This document shows, piece by piece, positions 25,675 through 35,367 of a stretch of DNA of 64,000 nucleotides. The notes beneath the pieces were generated by a model. It was not told the DNA's origin. It worked only from the letters and a program-made list of their open reading frames with translations, and did not search any database. This DNA comes from Pirellulales bacterium (GTDB lineage Bacteria; Planctomycetota; Planctomycetia; Pirellulales; JAEUIK01): NCBI GenBank assembly GCA_019745975.1, contig JAIESQ010000019.1:84130-148129 (forward strand). The letters run 5' to 3'. Position numbers and translations under genes: made by a program. Each line of letters starts with the position of its first letter. Within the stretch, counting starts at the first letter, position 1.

Positions 25675-26613
25675 ATGAACGCGTCGGGCAACGTCAACTC
25701 AAGCTTCTCTTCGCGGCGGGCGTTTTTGGGTCGTTGCGCTACCGGTGCGACGGTCGGCCTAATGAGTTCTTTGGCCGGCGCGCCGCGAGCCAGCGCCATC
25801 GAACCGATCCAGCGCCAGGGTAAGCCCGCATTTCGCTTTAGCATGGCGGCCTATAGCTACCGCGATCTGCTCGAAGGAAAAAAAGCCAGCATGACGATGG
25901 AGGACTTCGTCAAAGCCTGTGCCATGCTGCCGCTCGAAGGTACGGAGTTGACGAGCTATTACTTTCCCAAGGAAATCACGCCTGACTATTTGCGCGGGCT
26001 CAAACAGCTTTGCTTTCGGCTGGGGCTCGACGTGTCGGGCACGGCGGTGGGCAACGAGTTCTGCTTGCCTCCAGGGCCGAAGCGCGACGCAGAGATCGCC
26101 CACGTCAAGCGCTGGATCGAATACGCCGAAATCCTCGGCGCGCCGGTGATCCGCATCTTTTCGGGCGCTCCGACCAGCGGGCAAGACCCGGCCGAGGCGC
26201 ATCGCCTGGCGGTCGCAGCGATGGAAGAATGCTGCGCGTATGCCGGCCAGCACGGCGTTTACCTGGCCCTTGAGAACCACGGCGGACTGACCGCCACGGC
26301 CGACGGGATGCTCGGCCTGGTGCGTGACGTGAAGAGCCCTTGGTTTGGCGTGAATCTCGACACGGGCAATTTCTCCTCCGACGATCCGTATGCCGAGCTG
26401 GCGAAGCTCGCCCCGTACGCCGTCAACGTGCAGGTAAAAGTGTCGATCCGCTCAGGCGGCAAAGGCAAGCAACCGGCCGATCTCGCTCGCCTGGCGCAGA
26501 TCATGCGTGACGCTGGCTACCGCGGCTACATCGTGCTGGAGTACGAAGAGCCGGAAGACCCGCTGGTGGCCTGCCCGCGGTATCTCGACGAGATCAGGAA
26601 GGCGTTTGGGTGA
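25675..26613 (+). CDS. Sugar phosphate isomerase/epimerase-like TIM barrel, Tat-exported
   Basis: The 312-residue product begins with a Tat-like signal: SSRRAFLGRCATGATVGLMSS with the twin Arg, ending near ASAIEP. The rest is a xylose-isomerase-like TIM barrel: TELTSYYFPKEIT-type strand (EGTELTSYYFP), GAPVIRIFSGAP, LALENHGGLTAT, FGVNLDTGNF and VLEYEEPEDP, with Glu, Asp and His metal ligands. Planctomycetes encode many such proteins. Substrate not deducible. Confidence 0.82.
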   Translation: MNASGNVNSSFSSRRAFLGRCATGATVGLMSSLAGAPRASAIEPIQRQGKPAFRFSMAAYSYRDLLEGKKASMTMEDFVKACAMLPLEGTELTSYYFPKEITPDYLRGLKQLCFRLGLDVSGTAVGNEFCLPPGPKRDAEIAHVKRWIEYAEILGAPVIRIFSGAPTSGQDPAEAHRLAVAAMEECCAYAGQHGVYLALENHGGLTATADGMLGLVRDVKSPWFGVNLDTGNFSSDDPYAELAKLAPYAVNVQVKVSIRSGGKGKQPADLARLAQIMRDAGYRGYIVLEYEEPEDPLVACPRYLDEIRKAFG

Positions 26614-26684
26614 AAATCTCGCACGTCGGAGAAAGCTGTCCCGCGATTTGTTGTTGAGCCAGGCGGTATTTTATTGCATAAATT

Positions 26685-26951
26685 ATGGACTTTCGCTGGA
26701 ACGAGTGGAACAGCGAACACATTGCCCGACACGGAGTATCGACGGACGAAGCAGAAGCGGTCGTGCAGCGAGCAACGCGTCCGTTTCCCAGAAGGATTGA
26801 TGACGACAAATGGATCGTCTGGGGGTCTGGCGTCGGTGGACGACCGCTGCAAGTCGTGTTCGTGCTGGATGACGACGACTCCGTTTTTGTTATCCACGCC
26901 AGACCACTAACCACTGGCGAAAAGCGCCGCTTTCGCAGAATCCGCAAATGA
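26685..26951 (+). CDS. BrnT-like toxin of a type II toxin-antitoxin pair
   Basis: The 88-residue protein shows the BrnT layout. It has an N-terminal W-x-x-W-N-x-EHIARHGVSTDEAEAVV segment, a short beta stretch GRPLQVVFVLDDDDSVFVIHARPLT, and a C-terminal basic KRRFRRIRK. BrnT proteins are RelE-fold ribonucleases neutralised by BrnA. The stop overlaps the next ATG in ATGA, as usual for such pairs. Identification rests on pattern and gene order. Confidence 0.72.
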   Translation: MDFRWNEWNSEHIARHGVSTDEAEAVVQRATRPFPRRIDDDKWIVWGSGVGGRPLQVVFVLDDDDSVFVIHARPLTTGEKRRFRRIRK

Positions 26952-27247
26952 AAGCCAAGAAGCCTTACCACGATATGACGCCCCGCGAGCTTGATGCTGC
27001 CACGCGCAAGTTCGATCAGCCGCTGGTGATCGACGAATCGCGCAGCATGTGCACCTCCGACCGCAAGCGTTGGCAAGCCGCCAAGAAGAAGCGCGGACGT
27101 CCCAAAATAGGCGCAGGCCATTGCCGCATCTCCGTGAGTCTGGAGCGCGGACTGCTCAAGCGGGCGACGGCACTAGCGAAACAGCGCGGCGTGAGTCGCT
27201 CGTCACTGCTGGCCGAGCTCCTGGCCAACGAACTCGCCACGAAATAA
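26948..27247 (+). CDS. BrnA-like antitoxin with C-terminal ribbon-helix-helix
   Basis: The 99-residue protein starts within the toxin stop codon. An early MTPRELDAATRKFDQP segment and a basic linker KKKRGRPKIG lead to a C-terminal ribbon-helix-helix: RISVSLERGLLKRATALAKQRGVSRSSLLAELL. Such antitoxins bind their toxin and repress their own operon. No inverted repeat operator was identified upstream. Confidence 0.7.
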   Translation: MKAKKPYHDMTPRELDAATRKFDQPLVIDESRSMCTSDRKRWQAAKKKRGRPKIGAGHCRISVSLERGLLKRATALAKQRGVSRSSLLAELLANELATK

Positions 27248-27397
27248 AACTACACGGCAGTGCGCTGGTTGCCTGCCTGCTGCGTGCTGGTGACGATTGG
27301 CTAGGTGCCCGCTATCTCAGACGCCTTCGTTTTCAAACCCACTGCGGGCGCGATTTACGCGACCTACAGGTATTGCTCAGTGACCTCGGAGTCCTCT

Positions 27398-28438
27398 GTG
27401 GCCAACTGCATTGCTGGGGCGTTTCAGGCACCCTACGCGAAACGGCACGCACCCCAGCGGATCGCGGCGGTGTTTTCGGCGGCGCTATTGCTCGTCGCCG
27501 TGGCGTGCCAGCTCTCCGCGGCTGCCGATCCGCTGCCGAGCTGGAACGACGGGCCGGCCAAGTCGGCCATTGTCGCGTTTGTCGATCGCGTGACGCGCGA
27601 GGGATCGCCCGGTTTCGTCAGGCCCGAAGAGCGCATCGCCACGTTCGATAACGACGGCACGCTCTGGTGCGAACAGCCCAATTATGTACAGGTGATCTTT
27701 GCCGTCGAGCGGCTGAAATCGCTTGCCACGCGGCATCCCGAGTGGCGCGACGAGGAGCCGTACGCCGCAATGCTCAAGGCGAACCCGGAGCAACCGCTCG
27801 GCGGGGGGCTCAAGGCCTTCGAGAAGCTGTTGATGGCCACGCACGCCGGCATGAGCACCACTGATTTCGAACGCATCGTCAGCGATTGGCTCGCCCACGC
27901 CCGCCATCCGAAATTCGAGCGCCCCTACACGGCGTGCATCTACCAGCCCATGCTCGAAGTACTCTCGTTCTTGCGAGCCAGCGGTTTCAAGACGTTCATC
28001 GTGTCTGGTGGCGGGGCGGAGTTCATGCGCCCATGGACCGAGCGCGCGTACGGCGTCCCGCCAGAGCAAGTCATCGGCAGCACCGTCAAAACCGAGTTCA
28101 AGCTGATCGACGGCCAGCCCGCGCTGATGCGATTGCCTGAGGTAGATTTCGTCGACGACGGGTTGGGCAAGCCGGTGGGGATCGGCAAGTACATCGGGCG
28201 GCGACCGATCGCCGCCTTCGGCAATTCCGATCACGATATACCGATGCTCGAGTGGACGACGGTCGCCGACGGCCCGCGATTGGGGATGCTCGTGCATCAC
28301 ACTGATGCCGAGCGTGAATACGCCTACGATCGCAATTCGCACGTCGGACAGCTCGACAAGGGGCTCGACGTCGCCCAAGCCCGGGGCTGGACACTCATTG
28401 ATATGCGCCGCGATTGGAAAGTAGTTTTTCCCGAGTAG
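27398..28438 (+). CDS. Secreted HAD-superfamily phosphatase
   Basis: The 346-residue protein has HAD motif I FDNDGTLW (near residue 84), motif II FIVSGGG, and motif IV AFGNSDHDIPML. The family performs phosphoester hydrolysis through an Asp nucleophile. Before the domain lies a hydrophobic signal (AAVFSAALLLVAVACQLSAAADP), so it is probably periplasmic. I chose GTG 27398 because GGAG lies six bases upstream. A GTG at 27305 is also open. No ATG is available before the signal. Confidence 0.8.
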   Translation: MANCIAGAFQAPYAKRHAPQRIAAVFSAALLLVAVACQLSAAADPLPSWNDGPAKSAIVAFVDRVTREGSPGFVRPEERIATFDNDGTLWCEQPNYVQVIFAVERLKSLATRHPEWRDEEPYAAMLKANPEQPLGGGLKAFEKLLMATHAGMSTTDFERIVSDWLAHARHPKFERPYTACIYQPMLEVLSFLRASGFKTFIVSGGGAEFMRPWTERAYGVPPEQVIGSTVKTEFKLIDGQPALMRLPEVDFVDDGLGKPVGIGKYIGRRPIAAFGNSDHDIPMLEWTTVADGPRLGMLVHHTDAEREYAYDRNSHVGQLDKGLDVAQARGWTLIDMRRDWKVVFPE

Positions 28439-28544
28439 TCGCCGGCGTTGATGGCACAATGCTTGGCGAATCGCTGACGCCATTGTCACCGGCAGCTACA
28501 CTGGAGGCTCTCTTCGACGAGCCCGTCGACGAAGGTGGCCCGAC

Positions 28545-31500
28545 GTGACGCGAACCGACGCCAGAACTGACGCCGCGGCTTCGAAGCCAGCCAGCGATCC
28601 GTTAATTACCGCGCTCGATGCCTTGGTCGAAGATCCCCGCGTCGACCGTGCGCAGTTCTTCACGTCGGCCGCGGCGGCAGCGCGCGATGCGGCTTTTGCG
28701 AGCAGGTATCGCATCCTCGGCGTGCTCGGACAAGGCAGCATGGGCCTGGTTTGCGATGCCGAAGACTTGCGCTTGCACCGCCGCGTGGCAATCAAAGTCA
28801 TCGCTACCCGCGACGCCACGACGGCCGCCCTCATGCGACGCGAGAGCGAAGTGCTCGCGGCCCTGAGGCATCCCGGAATCGTTGCGGTTTACGACTGCGG
28901 CGAATTGGCGGACGGCCGCCCTTACTTCGTGATGGAGCAAGTGCCAGGTGAGAGCTTGCTGGATTTTTGTCGCTCGCATGAGCTGGGCATGCGCGGCAAG
29001 CTCGAGTTGATGCGGGGAATCGCTCGCTCGGTCGGCATGGCCCACTTGTTGTCGATCGTGCATCGCGACCTGAAGCCGACGAATCTTCGTGTGCGTCCCG
29101 ACGGCGAACCGACGATTCTCGACTTCGGCATCGCGAAATTCGGCAATCTGCCGGACGAGACGATTCCCGATTGCCTTGCGCCACAACCCTACGAAACGGC
29201 GGTTTTTGGTGGCGTCAAGGGTACACGGCGCTACATGAGCCCCGAACAGGCTGCCGGCGAAGCGGTCGACGTCCGCAGCGACGTCTATGCGCTGGGCCTG
29301 ATACTGTTCGAGATGCTGACTGGCACGCTGCCAAACGACGAGTCATCGCCGGAGGCTTCGGACGTAACGAAAGCATCCGCGGCGCGCCGACTACGCGACC
29401 TGGCGCCGCGCGTGCCAACCGATGTGGCGGCGATTGTCGAAAAGTGCCTGGCTCTTCTGGCCGATGGTCGCTACGCGACCGCCAACGAATTGGCCGACGA
29501 CATTGATGCCTACCTTGCGGGGCTACCCGTTGTGGCCGTGACGAGACATCGCACGTGGTATTCGACCATTAAGCTCTGGCGACGGCATCGGCCGGCCACG
29601 GCACTGGGAGGGGCGGCCGCGATCGTGCTCGTAGTTGTCATTGCCGTTTCGTTTCTCCGGATCCGGCAGGAACGGAATCTTGCCCGTGAACATGCTCAGC
29701 GCGCGGAAGCGAGCTTGCGCGTGGCCGCGGCGGAGCGCGCCCGGGCCGAGCAGAACCTGCTCGCGGCCCAGCGCGAGCAGCGCCGCGCCCGCGAGCGCGA
29801 GTTGGCCACTGAACGGCATCTCTACACGCAACAGATGGGACAAGCCAAAGCGTTGATCGATGCCGGCAATCTGTTGCAGGCCGATTTGCTGCTCGATCAC
29901 TTTATTCCAGTGGAGAGCGGCGCGGCGGCTGCTTCGGTCGGTGGCGACGGCGCGTTGACTGCGACCGCCGACCATCGCAGTTTCGCCTGGCACTACCTCA
30001 AGCGCCTGTGCCGGGTTGATCATCGATGTCTTTCGGGGCACCGGGCATTGGTCAATTGCCTTCGGTATTCGCGCGACGGCAATCTGTTGGCTAGTGGCGA
30101 TCGGGACGGTCGCGTGCGCATATGGCAAGTCGCTGGCGGCGATCAACTCATCGCGCTCGACGCACATCGCAATGCGGTGATCGATGTCACTTTCAGTGCC
30201 GACGGCCGCCGGCTGGCCACGATCGGCGAGGATCACACCTGCCGGGTGTGGGACGTGTCGAGCGGGTCGCGCTTGGGTGAGTTACGTCACGCAGTCAATC
30301 CATTGGCAATATCGGGTCTGACCGGAGTCGCCTTGTCGAGTGACGGTAGCCGCTGCGCGACGGCCGACGATCGCGCCCGCGTGACGCTGTGGGATGTCGC
30401 GACTGCCGCAGGGCGGACGCTGGCCAATGCTCAAGCCCGGCCTGGCCCGTGCTTTGTCGCGTTCACGCCCGACGATCGGATGGTATTTGTTGCCGGCAAG
30501 GGGCACCACGTGCGGATGTTCGACGTGGTAAGCGCGCAACGCGTCGCACAATCTCCCACGCTGGCTGGGCCGGTGACTCGAGTCTGTGCCGGACCGACCG
30601 CAAGTATCCTCGCCGCCGGCGACATTTTCGGTTGCGTATACGTCCTGCGCCACGCGGTGGACAAGCTCGAATGCCGTGCGCCGCTGTCGATTCTTAGCGG
30701 ACGCATTCGCGATCTGTCGTTCACCGCCGATGGCCACACCGTCGTCGCGGTCTCGGAGTCGGGCGGGGCGGCAGCCATCGACATTGATTCGGGACGCGAT
30801 GTCACCAAGCTGACCGCGATGGCGCGTGCGACGCGTGGCATCGCGGCACACGTCGGCGCCGACCGGCCGAGTATCGCCTGGAGCAACGACGATACCACGA
30901 TCGACGTCTACGGATTCGCCAAGACGCGCGGTTACGATCGCATCGTCACGACCGACGCGCCCACCTGGATCGACTTGTCGCCCGTCGGCAACCGGCTGGC
31001 CGTGGCCTACAGCGACAAGCACTATTTCGATGTGCTCGATGCCAGCAGTGGAGCACGTTTTGCTCGCTTTGAGGACCATCGTGGCCCGATCTCGGCCGTT
31101 TGCTTCTCGCGCGATGGCCGCCTGCTCTTGTCGACCGATGGCCTTGGCCTGGCCACGGTGCACGACGCGTCTGGTGGCCCTGGCGCCGTAGTCGATAAGC
31201 ATGAGTTCGGTTGGGCCAACAGCGTCAGCGCGACGTTTGGGACGGACGCGAAGTGGGCGTTCGTCGCCGGCTTGCAGGGCGTGGTGCGTGTCTGGCAACC
31301 CGGTTCGTCACGAGTCGAGACATTGCGGGACGGACATGGGCCGCTGCCGGTTCTGTGCCTGGCGGCATCGCCCGACGGCAGCCGGGTAGTTTCCGGCTGC
31401 TTCGATGGCAGCCTGACGATTTGGGACGGCTCGCGGCGGAAGTTGCTTGCGAAGCTCGCTGGGCATCGTCACCAGATCAATCGCGTCGCGATCTCTCCGG

Positions 31501-31919
31501 ACAGCTCGTTGGCGGCTACGACCTCGCTCGATTCGACGGTCCGCTTGTGGGACCTCGCCACTCCGTGCGAACTGGCAACCTTACCGTGTGAACGACCATC
31601 GTGGGCGAGCGCGTTTTCGCCCGATGGCCGCACGCTGGCCACGAGCCACGACATCGGCGAGCCGGGCACCGCCTACATTCAACTTTGGGACGTGATCACG
31701 CGGCGCGAGCTGTTTCGCTTGCCGGCACCGGCCGTCAGCCGCTGGCACGCACTGAAGTTCTCGGGCGATGGAACGCGGCTGTACGCCAGCGGCGGCGTCG
31801 ACGGCTCCGCGGGAATCTATCTGTGGTGCACCGAGGACTTAGCAGTCGAAGCGCTCACGGCCACGGCGGAGGCCTCGACATCAGTCACCGATAATCACTT
31901 GCCGGACGCGGTGCCGTGA
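28545..31919 (+). CDS. Ser/Thr protein kinase with transmembrane helix and WD40 propellers
   Basis: The 1124-residue protein starts at GTG. The kinase domain spans about 55-325: glycine loop GQGSMGLV (62-69), Lys84 in VAIKVI, catalytic HRDLKPTN with Asp175, DFG at 193-195, and the SPEQ activation end. A membrane helix follows at about 352-372, then a coiled coil (375-430). About a dozen WD40 repeats run from about 490 to 1100 (for example VRIWQV, CRVWDVSSG, LTIWDGS, VRLWDLAT). The kinase is cytosolic and the propellers lie across the membrane or alongside. Its stop overlaps the ECF sigma start (GTGA at 31916). Confidence 0.9.
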   Translation: MTRTDARTDAAASKPASDPLITALDALVEDPRVDRAQFFTSAAAAARDAAFASRYRILGVLGQGSMGLVCDAEDLRLHRRVAIKVIATRDATTAALMRRESEVLAALRHPGIVAVYDCGELADGRPYFVMEQVPGESLLDFCRSHELGMRGKLELMRGIARSVGMAHLLSIVHRDLKPTNLRVRPDGEPTILDFGIAKFGNLPDETIPDCLAPQPYETAVFGGVKGTRRYMSPEQAAGEAVDVRSDVYALGLILFEMLTGTLPNDESSPEASDVTKASAARRLRDLAPRVPTDVAAIVEKCLALLADGRYATANELADDIDAYLAGLPVVAVTRHRTWYSTIKLWRRHRPATALGGAAAIVLVVVIAVSFLRIRQERNLAREHAQRAEASLRVAAAERARAEQNLLAAQREQRRARERELATERHLYTQQMGQAKALIDAGNLLQADLLLDHFIPVESGAAAASVGGDGALTATADHRSFAWHYLKRLCRVDHRCLSGHRALVNCLRYSRDGNLLASGDRDGRVRIWQVAGGDQLIALDAHRNAVIDVTFSADGRRLATIGEDHTCRVWDVSSGSRLGELRHAVNPLAISGLTGVALSSDGSRCATADDRARVTLWDVATAAGRTLANAQARPGPCFVAFTPDDRMVFVAGKGHHVRMFDVVSAQRVAQSPTLAGPVTRVCAGPTASILAAGDIFGCVYVLRHAVDKLECRAPLSILSGRIRDLSFTADGHTVVAVSESGGAAAIDIDSGRDVTKLTAMARATRGIAAHVGADRPSIAWSNDDTTIDVYGFAKTRGYDRIVTTDAPTWIDLSPVGNRLAVAYSDKHYFDVLDASSGARFARFEDHRGPISAVCFSRDGRLLLSTDGLGLATVHDASGGPGAVVDKHEFGWANSVSATFGTDAKWAFVAGLQGVVRVWQPGSSRVETLRDGHGPLPVLCLAASPDGSRVVSGCFDGSLTIWDGSRRKLLAKLAGHRHQINRVAISPDSSLAATTSLDSTVRLWDLATPCELATLPCERPSWASAFSPDGRTLATSHDIGEPGTAYIQLWDVITRRELFRLPAPAVSRWHALKFSGDGTRLYASGGVDGSAGIYLWCTEDLAVEALTATAEASTSVTDNHLPDAVP

Positions 31920-32551
31920 GCGATACAACGTATCCCAACTTGCTCCGCGCGGTACGCACCTACTTGCAAAAGGCGGTCGACGAGCATACAGCCCTGGACG
32001 CGGCCGATCGCCAGGCCTGGGAGGATTTCTACGATCTCTATAGCGGCATCCTGCTGCGCTTTGCCGACAAGCTGCGGTATCCGGAACAGGAAGCAGACGA
32101 CTTGTTGCAGGAGGTTTGGAAGGAGATTCTTCGTCAACTTCCGCGCTTCGAATACGATCAGGCCAAAGGAGGCTTCCGCCGCTGGCTGTTCACGCTCGTC
32201 GAACGCCGCGCGATCGACTTTGCCCGCGCCCGCGGCCGGCGAGTCGAAGGTGCGTTTTCGCTCACGCACGACGTACCCGACCGACTTGCTCCCCTACCCG
32301 AGGAAGAGCTGAATCGCCGGTTTCACGCCGAAGTGGTTCAGGACGCGATCGCGCGGTTTCGGCAAACCGCCAAGGCGCCGTCGTGGCAGGTCTTCGAACT
32401 GTGCCGGCTGCGCGGAATGACTTCGGTCCAGGCGGGCGAGATTCTGGAAATCACGCCCGAGGCGGCGCGCAAACGTTTGGAACGAGCCACCAAGGAATTT
32501 CGCGACGTGCTCACCACGATCGTGGGCACATTATTTGAGGAGAGTGATTGA
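31916..32551 (+). CDS. ECF-type RNA polymerase sigma factor
   Basis: The 211-residue protein has sigma region 2 (WEDFYDLYSGILLRFADKLRYPEQEADDLLQEVWKEI with RRWLFTLVERRAIDFAR) and region 4 (WQVFELCRLRGMTSVQAGEILEITPEAARKRLERA). GTG start overlaps the kinase stop by four bases. Planctomycetes often pair such sigma factors with Ser/Thr kinases, in place of an anti-sigma factor. No anti-sigma gene lies next to it. Control by phosphorylation is inferred. Confidence 0.9.
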   Translation: MSDTTYPNLLRAVRTYLQKAVDEHTALDAADRQAWEDFYDLYSGILLRFADKLRYPEQEADDLLQEVWKEILRQLPRFEYDQAKGGFRRWLFTLVERRAIDFARARGRRVEGAFSLTHDVPDRLAPLPEEELNRRFHAEVVQDAIARFRQTAKAPSWQVFELCRLRGMTSVQAGEILEITPEAARKRLERATKEFRDVLTTIVGTLFEESD

Positions 32552-32615
32552 GCAGGCCGCGCAACGCGAGCCTTGCGTGCGCAAGATGCCGATGCACCGT
32601 CGGTTGGTACGAATC

Positions 32616-34004
32616 CTACTCGGCCGCGGCCTTGGCGTGTGGCAGATCTTCGAGGCCCAACCGCTTCATCTTCTTGTAGAGCGTGGTGCGGTTGATGCCC
32701 AATTGTTCGGCCGTTAATTGCCGGTTCCAGTGGTGGTTTTCGAGCACCTCGAGGATGATCTGCCGCTCGGGTGCTTCAAGAGCCTGCTTGAGGGTGCGTG
32801 CCCCCAGCGGCTCGATCGGCATCGGACTGGCCGCCAGCACCGCCGGCGGCAGGTCTTCGACGCGCACCATGTCGCTCTTTCCCAAGAGTACCGCGCGCTC
32901 GACAACGTTCTGCAATTCTCGCACGTTGCCGGGCCAACGGTACGCCTGCATGGCGCGCAGGGCTTCATCGGAGAAGCCGCGTACCTTTTTGCCCGAGTCT
33001 TCGCAGACCCGCGCCAGGAAGTGCTTGGCCAGGAGCGGAATATCCGAGATGCGGTCGCGCAGGCTCGGCAGCTCGATGTTGATGACGTTCACGCGGTAAT
33101 AGAGGTCTTGTCGGAAGCGGCCTTCGGCCACCAGTCGGGCTAGATCATCGTTGGTCGCCAGGATCACTCGGGCGTCGACTCGAAAGGTCTTGGTGCCGCC
33201 GACTTGCTCGAACTCGAAGTCCTGCAGAACTCGCAGCAGCTTCACCTGCAGACCGGGACTGGCCGTGCTGATTTCGTCGAGAAAGATGGTGCCGCTGTCG
33301 GCTTGTTTGAACTTGCCCTGCCGATCGCCGAGCGCACCGGTAAAGGCCCCGGCCACGTGCCCGAACAGCTCGCTTTCGAGCAGCGTTTCGGGAAGTGCGC
33401 CGCAGGCGACTTCGACGAACGGTTGATCACGGCGCGAGCTACGGCGATGAATGGCTCGAGCGATCATCGACTTGCCGGTGCCGCTTTCGCCGGTGATCAG
33501 AATCGTGGTCTTGGTATCGGCGACACTCTCGATCAGGTCGAAGATGCGGAGCATGCGGCGGTCGTGGCCGATGACGTTTTCCAGACCGAAGCGCAGATCG
33601 AGCTGCGACTTCAGGCTCTGGTTTTCCTCTAGGACGCGGCGCTGCCCCAGCGCGCGTTCGATCGACATTTCGAGCTCATCGTCGATCAGCGGTTTGGTAA
33701 GGAAATCGAAGGCCCCCTGGCGGATGGCGTCGACCGCCATGTCGGCGTTGCCATAGCCGCTCATTAAGACGACGGCCAGCTTGGGGTGCGCCTGTCGACA
33801 GGCTGCCAGCAGCTTGAAGCCGTCGTCATCACCCAAACGCACGTCGATCAAGGCCAGGTCGAAGCGTTTGCGTTCGAGGAACTTCAGTGCCTCGCGCTCG
33901 TTGACGGCCGTTTCGACCGTATAGTCCTGGTCGCGGAGCCAGTCGCCCATCGACGCGAGCAGGTGGCGGTCGTCGTCGACCAAGAGGAGCGAGCCTTTCG
34001 TCAT
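32616..34004 (-). CDS. NtrC-family sigma-54-dependent response regulator
   Basis: The 462-residue protein has three domains. The receiver has Asp10-Asp11, phosphoacceptor Asp54 and Lys104. The AAA+ domain has Walker A GESGTGKS 172-179, GAFTGA 219-224 contacting sigma-54, and Walker B FLDE 241-244. The C-terminal Fis-type HTH ([22 protein letters not shown]) binds enhancers. It activates sigma-54 promoters when phosphorylated. No sensor kinase gene is adjacent. It converges with the ECF sigma gene across 64 bases. Confidence 0.93.
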   Translation of the reverse strand: MTKGSLLLVDDDRHLLASMGDWLRDQDYTVETAVNEREALKFLERKRFDLALIDVRLGDDDGFKLLAACRQAHPKLAVVLMSGYGNADMAVDAIRQGAFDFLTKPLIDDELEMSIERALGQRRVLEENQSLKSQLDLRFGLENVIGHDRRMLRIFDLIESVADTKTTILITGESGTGKSMIARAIHRRSSRRDQPFVEVACGALPETLLESELFGHVAGAFTGALGDRQGKFKQADSGTIFLDEISTASPGLQVKLLRVLQDFEFEQVGGTKTFRVDARVILATNDDLARLVAEGRFRQDLYYRVNVINIELPSLRDRISDIPLLAKHFLARVCEDSGKKVRGFSDEALRAMQAYRWPGNVRELQNVVERAVLLGKSDMVRVEDLPPAVLAASPMPIEPLGARTLKQALEAPERQIILEVLENHHWNRQLTAEQLGINRTTLYKKMKRLGLEDLPHAKAAAE

Positions 34005-34660
34005 GACACAAGACCTTTCTCGATCTCAACTCCGCCTGGCGTGCTGAAAATGCGTCATGCCCCGGCGGCATGGCCCACATAGTCGTGCCAGGCCGGCCAG
34101 TCCAAGCGCGCTCGGCCGTAGCAAGCAGCGTCTTGGGCGACTCAGCAGTGGGCGGCTGGCGCCTCGTAACCGTCGACACCGTCACGGTTGGAACCAATCG
34201 GGGACGCCACGGGTCGACTGGCCGCGGGATATCTACGTTACGCGATGCCGGCAGTCAACTTGCGCCGCTCACAGACGACAACCGTTGCGCCTTGCCGCCA
34301 CAGCACACGGAGGCCATCAGTAGGGGCGGTCGCAGGGCACCCAAGAACGTGCTCTTGGCGGACCGAAACGGGCCTGGTCGGCGATTGGCCGTCGCTCCGT
34401 ACGACGCCAAGCGGCGCGAGAAAATCGCTACGCCCGCCGTGTTTGACACAACCGTAACAAGCCCTATTCGTAGCCCAGCGGCGCGCCTAGTATGGATGCA
34501 GGTAACTGCAGGAATCACCTCGACGGGCGGAAAGTTCTCGGTTTGCGGCGCTTGGTATCCCAGGCTCGTATGAGACAGAGCGACATGAGGCTCTATCGCC
34601 GGACCGCCAGGAGGATCCGGGTCTGTCCTGCCACGATGTTTCGAGAGAGGTCCGATAGCC
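34005..34660. other. 656-base divergent regulatory region between two response regulators
   Basis: I find no supported gene. Open frames here have no homology-like character. The region must contain the promoters of the NtrC-type gene (leftward) and the NarL-type gene (rightward). A candidate -35/-10 pair for the rightward gene is listed separately. Confidence 0.4.
34443..34470 (+). promoter_or_regulatory. Candidate promoter of the NarL-type regulator gene
   Basis: TTGACA (34443-34448), 16 bases, TATTCG (34465-34470). The -35 match is perfect and the -10 is moderate. It would leave an untranslated leader of about 185 bases. Confidence 0.3.
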
Positions 34661-35293
34661 ATGGCCATTCGCATGCTGATCGCGGACGATCATCAGGTCG
34701 TCCGTTCGGGACTTGAGAGCCTGTTGGCCGGCACCGAATTCAAGATTGTCGGCCAGGCGACCAACGGCGACGAACTGCTGCGGATGGCCGAACAGTCACG
34801 GCCCGACATCGTTCTCTTGGATATTCGCATGCCCGAGAAGGACGGCCTCGACACGCTCGATCAGTTGCGCGACCGCTTCCCCGACATCAAGGTGCTAATC
34901 CTCTCGAACTACGATAACCCGACGTACATCGCGCGTGCGATCACGTTGGGGGCCGGCGACTATCTCTTGAAGGGATGCACCGGCGAGGAGCTGATTGCTG
35001 CGCTGCGCTCGGTCGCCGCCGGCGACACCTCGCGGCGCTCGGCCACTTTGCGGCGCGTGGCAGGCGTGCTGCGCAACGCCGGTGTGCCTGTCGACGACGA
35101 CGTGACGCTCACGGTGCGCGAGAATCAGGTGCTGCGGCACCTCGCTCTGGGGCTGAGCAACAAGGAAATCGCCCGTTCACTCACCATCAGCATTGAGACT
35201 GTCAAGGAGCACGTGCAGAACGTGCTGCGCAAGATCGACGCGGTCGATCGCACGCAGGCGGCCGTGTGGGCGGTGCGCAGAGGGTTGGTTTAG
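34661..35293 (+). CDS. NarL/FixJ-type LuxR response regulator
   Basis: The 210-residue protein has a receiver domain with Asp9-Asp10, phosphoacceptor Asp54 (VLLDIRMP) and a Lys in LLKGCTGEEL. The C-terminal LuxR HTH reads LTVRENQVLRHLALGLSNKEIARSLTISIETVKEHVQNVLRKI. It is a DNA-binding transcription regulator activated by phosphorylation. No histidine kinase gene lies nearby. ATG start. Confidence 0.93.
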   Translation: MAIRMLIADDHQVVRSGLESLLAGTEFKIVGQATNGDELLRMAEQSRPDIVLLDIRMPEKDGLDTLDQLRDRFPDIKVLILSNYDNPTYIARAITLGAGDYLLKGCTGEELIAALRSVAAGDTSRRSATLRRVAGVLRNAGVPVDDDVTLTVRENQVLRHLALGLSNKEIARSLTISIETVKEHVQNVLRKIDAVDRTQAAVWAVRRGLV

Positions 35294-35312
35294 CCTCTCA
35301 GCCGCGCAATAC

Positions 35313-35336
35313 GCCCAGGGATTGCTATCCCTGGGC
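35313..35336. terminator. Hairpin of the AGCCCAGGG family between convergent genes, possible terminator
   Basis: GCCCAGGGAT, TGCT loop, ATCCCTGGGC: a perfect ten-base stem between the convergent regulator and recombinase genes. The bases after it (TTGTGTTTG) are only moderately T-rich. It may serve as a two-way terminator, but its sequence also occurs elsewhere as a dispersed repeat. Confidence 0.5.
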
Positions 35337-35367
35337 TTGTGTTTGAATGCACACTGTGGTTCGCCAA

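Noticed and set aside
34070..34573. Open frame of 167 codons between the two response regulators
   Set aside because: No ribosome site, no recognisable domain, and Arg/Thr-rich composition typical of non-coding GC-rich DNA.
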